From assembly GCF_030445035.2 (NCBI RefSeq), contig NC_080689.1:28797278-28861277 (forward strand): a stretch of 64,000 bases of DNA. The letters are read 5' to 3'. Under the pieces are notes generated by a model that saw only the letters and a program-made list of their open reading frames with translations, searched no databases and was not told the origin of the DNA. The stretch is from Dasypus novemcinctus (lineage: Eukaryota > Chordata > Mammalia > Cingulata > Dasypodidae). The translations under genes were made by a program, and so were the position numbers. This document shows, in pieces, positions 60,125 to 64,000 of this stretch; within the stretch, counting starts at the first letter, position 1; the number at the start of each line of letters is the position of its first letter.

Positions 60125-60515
60125 AACCTCCTGAGCTGGAAATTATATTTCCCAGGTTCCTTTGGAGCCATATACCAAATTATAATCAATAAAACTTCAA
60201 TAGAAACGATGGGTGAACCTTCATCTTACTTGTTTTAGAGAAAACTCCTATCTGCAAATGGTCAATTTTAAGACAAACTGGATCTTGAGCCTCTGAATGA
60301 GTTTTGCTCATGCAGATGAGGACAATCTTAGCCAATAGTGGAATGACGTGCTTGAAGGCACTTGACACCAGGAATGACAGCATGAGGTTCACGTGTCTAG
60401 TCATCTAGGCTGCTTTCCTTGGGTTAGACTTATAGAGTACTTTTCATTGTTATATTTATAATTGTTTTTATAAAACTCCCTGTAACAGCAATACAGGTTT
60501 TTCCCTAACTAATTC
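60125..60515 (+). mobile_element. Possible very old LTR fragment
   Basis: 'gagctggaaattatatttcccaggttccttt' at the left and 'tataattgtttttataaaactccctgtaacagcaatacag' at the right recall the ends of an ancient mammalian LTR, but the middle is not alignable by eye. Confidence 0.25.
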
Positions 60516-61320
60516 CAGGGCTCATTCTCCAGCCCAGTTTTGCCATAATTCAAGTGCTACACTGATACTCCACCAGTGTCTTTCTATTTTAGGAGATTAG
60601 CATGACTAGAACTATAGCACCATGATCTTAGTTGAAGAATGGCTTATCAAGTTCATTTCAGTTTTAATGGTATATGAAATATTTTAAGGAATTTTGAGGC
60701 AAACTGTCAGGCTATATCAGGAAAGAAGTGTGCTGTAACTAAATGAAGCCAAACACTGTAAAATGAATGAATTTGAGGAAATTTTACGGATATGCAGATG
60801 ACAGGGTTTGTAAATGACTTCGATTTTGCAAAAAATAATTGGTATCTTTGTAAAAATAGTAAGAAACATAAAATATTTTCTTATCATCTAAATAGTCTCC
60901 AAATACACCCCTGAAGTTACCAAACTTAGAATTTTCCATGGATATGAGGGGACTGGCACCAAATGGGTGAATTACAGAAATGGAAATAAATATATATAGT
61001 ATTAAGAAACTACAGAAAACACAATGGATGAATTGTACTCTTCACATTCCTCAAAATGCAAGGCAGAATACCAATATACACAAATCAGGTGAAAAACCAA
61101 CATTCTGAAGATAACCAATTTGATGAGACTGCATCTTCTGGCTTCTGCCACAAACATCTCATACTCCTAAATAACTTTAGCAATTGGCAATAATTGCTTA
61201 CCTTATAGGATTTAGAGGATTGGCTTTTATTTTCTGCTGATATGTTCTTCTACTCAGACTGAGTTTTCTTTTTTATGAAATTATTTAATTATCCATATTG
61301 ATCCCTCATTTTATAATGAG
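60516..61320. other. Unassigned sequence
   Basis: Nothing recognised. Confidence 0.5.
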
Positions 61321-61385
61321 TGTTAGAAAGAAAGCTGCACCTGTAGGCAAACAAAAGCTCAACGGATTGTGGAGGAGAAAAGAAT

Positions 61386-61391
61386 TTTATT
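61386..61391 (-). other. Poly(A) signal of LTR
   Basis: TTTATT on the plus strand is AATAAA on the minus strand, in the expected R region. Confidence 0.75.
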
Positions 61392-61461
61392 AATGATCTT
61401 GCAAGAATGGGCGCAACCTGGATAAAATGGCCTGAGCGCCAAACAACAAGAAACAATGATA

Positions 61462-61467
61462 TTTATA
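61462..61467 (-). promoter_or_regulatory. TATA box of LTR
   Basis: TTTATA on the plus strand is TATAAA on the minus strand, about 75 nt upstream of the poly(A) signal. Confidence 0.7.
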
Positions 61468-61673
61468 ACCTAAACCTAACACGCAGGTCCCTCCCCTGCT
61501 CCCCTTGATTGGGTACTTCAGGGGTCATAGGCTATCCCAGTCCTCTAAGTTCCCTTGTTCCCACTCTCAGTTGCCGCTCCGGAGGTCTCTACGCTCCGGT
61601 GAGCTGGTTGGGCTCGGAGCAGCTTTCAACTCTGGCATCCTTTTCAAATTTGATGCCACTTTCTCTATTGCCC

Positions 61674-61677
<4 letters not shown>

Positions 61678-61707
<30 letters not shown>
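61678..61707. repeat. (AC)15 microsatellite within LTR U3
   Basis: Fifteen uninterrupted AC units. Confidence 0.98.
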
Positions 61708-61709
<2 letters not shown>

Positions 61710-61970
61710 CTCACCATTGGCCCTTCTCGCTTTGGCACTACTTTTCAGATTCCTGGTGTGCCAAAGCCGCTAGAACCCCTTTCCCACCCTCTCAAAGGGC
61801 AGACCTGCACTGGCTTCCCCTTTGTGAAAGTTAAACTTAACCCTTTTGCGCAATGAGAATTAGTTCTTCTCTTACCTTAGTATTCGATAATTATTGAAGT
61901 TTTTGCAGCCAATCCTATTCCTCGCCTTAGTTCCTTGCCTCGTTCTGCCTCTGGGAGAAAATCAACCACA

Positions 61971-62989
61971 CCATTAGCATAAGCCTTTTTTCCAAAATGC
62001 CAGGCATGAGAAGTGTTCACAGAAGCATTTTAACTTGGGAAAGAAGGGCAGAATATTTTATGGGACTCAAGCAGGAGAGGTCAGCCAAAGTTTGGGGAGC
62101 ATGTGGTCAAGGGTGACTCACAGAAGCAGGAGGAATATTTCTAAAAGCAGAGGTTTAGCACAACCTAGGACAAAGTGTTGCTAGATGATATGAACAAAAG
62201 CACACTCTATTTAACTTTGCATCTGTATGGAATGAGTCATATAATTGAATAGCTCCTTCACCATAATCACATTCATCCATGAATTAGTCATGGTGATACT
62301 GATGTAACTAGTTTAGAGGAAATATTATCAAAATGTTATTGACTTTTACATTTGCACAGATAATTGCCAAAGTAAAATATATATTTTTGTATTAAAAAAA
62401 CTAGTATTTACAGATTTACCAATTACTTTGGAATTGCAGTCTAAGTGCAAAAGGAGAATTATGTTTTGCTCTGAAATTGTTACCTAAAACCAATAAACGA
62501 GCTAAACATTACATGCTTATGGTAAGTATCAAAGGAATTCAGAAAAGAAGGATATCAGTGTGTCTTAGATGATCCAAAACAGGATCCATGGAAGAGACGG
62601 ATTTTGATTTCCATATAAAGGGATGAAATTCAGATATATCAAAAATAAGTTGGAATTTCTACTAGCGAGAGAGGTTGAGATTAGAGACTAGGCTGAGAAT
62701 GGTATGTTCTGTACTAATGACAAGAATTATAGCTATTAAAAATGCTAAGTGATTTTGTAGAGCTGGTAGTGAGAAGTAGCAGGGGTGGCAAATGTTATGA
62801 AGTTTATGAAGTTTAGATAGGGTTTAGAGGGACAGAGTTATTCCAGTATTTGAAAACCCAGATAACCTGAGGAAACGGGTGGGTTTTAGGATGGTTCTTC
62901 TGTATATGATTGGCTGGGTATTTGTGGGGAAGATGAAACTGTGTCAGAGAAATAAGATAGGAGACTGTTACAGTCACCCTGTGCCTCAG
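61971..62989. other. Unassigned sequence
   Basis: Nothing recognised. The 159-codon minus frame at 62813-63292 spans this stretch and the adjoining L1M and has no supporting signal. Confidence 0.45.
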
Positions 62990-64000
62990 AACTGAAGCCC
63001 ACACATTTATGCAAGATGGCGTGAAAGGACAGTTACCCCACTTAAACACAATTGACACCTCTGAGGAGAGGGCTTCACCACTTCTCCCTACATGGCCTGC
63101 ACTGACACTGAGTAAGAGAGGCCTCATAATTGCTGGATGGTGGCAAAAGTTCTGAATGTTCATTTCATACCATCCCAATGAAGAAGTTAAGCAGTGTTTT
63201 GTGCCAGGAGGTGATGCCCCACATTGTCTCTGCTGACAGGGCAGAGAGTGTTTTGCTAGTGCTGAGTGGTGGCGGAAGTCAGGAGTCTCCACCAGACCTC
63301 CTTTTATACTATTTCAGGGCAGGGGGTAGAGGGGATGCCTCTTTATTCCCACATAAGGATTAAGTCCAGACTCCCTATATTGTCTCTACTGAAAGCATGA
63401 TGATGGACATTACTTACCATCATTTGCCATCTGGCAGATAGAAAAAGTTCTAGCTCCCTACTCTGTCTTCTCTGATACCATCCTGGCAGGGGTGTTGGGG
63501 TACCTCAGTATAGCCTGGCAAGGATAGAAGTCTAGGTTCCCCACTGAGTCTTTTGCTGGTTGGAATGGGAGTATGGTCACAGGTTTTCTGTGGTGGTTGC
63601 TGGAGTGGCCTCATTACTTTTTTATCTTTCTAGATTGCCTTGCCTCTTTTCTTGATATTTGGCTCAAGAAAGTTGGCTTTTATTGGGGATTTTTGGCTTC
63701 TCCTATCGGTATTTTCAGGTTGCTGACTTCTCTGTCACTTAGTCCAGGATCTATGAGGTAACAGGGAACTCACTGCCATGTCATTCCTCAAAGGGGTCTG
63801 CCTTTTTGTCTCCACTGTTCAGAATCTCCTTATGTGTTCAGAGTTTGAATTTGTACTTTTCAAGAGGAATGGAGAAAAGTACTAGCAACACCTTTTGGGT
63901 ACTATACTTGGAACCCCATGTATTATGAGTTTTTCCCACTCTTGCTGGCCCTACATGAGCTCCAGAGATTATTCTACCTGCTCCTATCAAGTGGTTCTCC
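62990..64000 (-). mobile_element. L1: L1M 5' region, antisense, runs off the window
   Basis: 'ggagtctccaccagacctcc', 'tctgataccatcctggcagggg', 'cctggcaaggatagaagtctaggttccccac', 'tttatctttctagattgcc' and 'tttggcttctcctatcgg' are antisense landmarks of the 5' region of old L1M elements. It is a different type from the 5026-6145 and 40210-41255 pair. The left edge is approximate. Confidence 0.7.

Larger units (their letters stand above)
61321..61970 (-). mobile_element. Solo LTR of an endogenous retrovirus, antisense
   Basis: The minus strand runs from TGTGGTTG (61970) to TCTAACA (61321), i.e. TG..CA ends, 650 bp. It has a GC-rich U3 with an (AC)15 array (61678-61707), a TATAAA (61462-61467 on minus) and, about 75 nt downstream, AATAAA (61386-61391 on minus) followed by TTCTTTTCTCC. 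This promoter/poly(A) spacing is that of a short R region, gamma-like. No primer-binding site or polypurine tract is found in the flanks, so I read it as solo. No clear target duplication is seen. Confidence 0.8.

Noticed and set aside
61505..61856. Two overlapping 109- and 115-codon plus-strand frames with Thr-His runs
   Set aside because: They are antisense to the LTR and run through its (AC)15 array.
62813..63292. 159-codon minus-strand open frame, the longest in the window
   Set aside because: Much of it lies in the 5' region of an old L1M; the peptide has no recognisable family and no gene signals surround it.
1..64000. CRISPR arrays, operons, phage or bacterial defence systems
   Set aside because: The window is vertebrate repeat-rich DNA: there are no regularly spaced repeats with unique spacers, no ribosome-binding sites and no dense coding.

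Overview
This is vertebrate nuclear DNA: AT-rich, without dense open reading frames, and built largely from layered transposable elements. The SINEs are tRNA-derived, contain A and B box-like motifs and match my memory of the armadillo DAS family. Together with LTR and LINE types that I know from armadillo sequence, they point to a xenarthran, most likely an armadillo such as Dasypus novemcinctus. That host call is inference from repeat type. I see no protein-coding exon, tRNA, rRNA, CRISPR array or CpG-island promoter that I can defend. The window reads as intergenic or deep intronic sequence.

Layout: 0-5 kb is mostly unassigned, with a degraded LTR end, MIR and L2 fossils. At 5-8 kb lie an antisense L1M 5' region and copy A of a 1.3-1.6 kb A-tailed repeat. 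At 8-14 kb are an L1 3' end, a MER20 DNA transposon and MIRs. Copy C lies at 14.0-15.3 kb. An antisense L1 at 16.2-17.8 kb is broken by a SINE and followed by two more SINEs. At 18.6-31 kb are MIRs, a SINE dimer, an MLT1 LTR and a second LTR-like repeat, separated by unassigned DNA. From 31.2 to 41.3 kb a long antisense L1M is split by two retrocopy-like inserts (both with target-site duplications) and by repeat copy B. From 44.0 to 48.3 kb an L1 has its 5' part inverted (twin priming), and copy D is inserted in that inverted part. At 49-53 kb are a pentanucleotide array, MIRs and two MaLR-type LTRs. The rest holds an L1M fragment, MIR, a full DAS SINE, a solo LTR that still shows TATA and poly(A) signals, and an antisense L1M 5' region running off the right edge.

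No genes act together here. The most informative content is the insertion history and the four-copy A-tailed repeat family, whose copies share a 3' end and differ in 5' truncation. I found no convincing undescribed molecular system. Boundaries of old repeats are by eye and may be off by tens of bases; family names come from remembered consensus sequences, not from a search.
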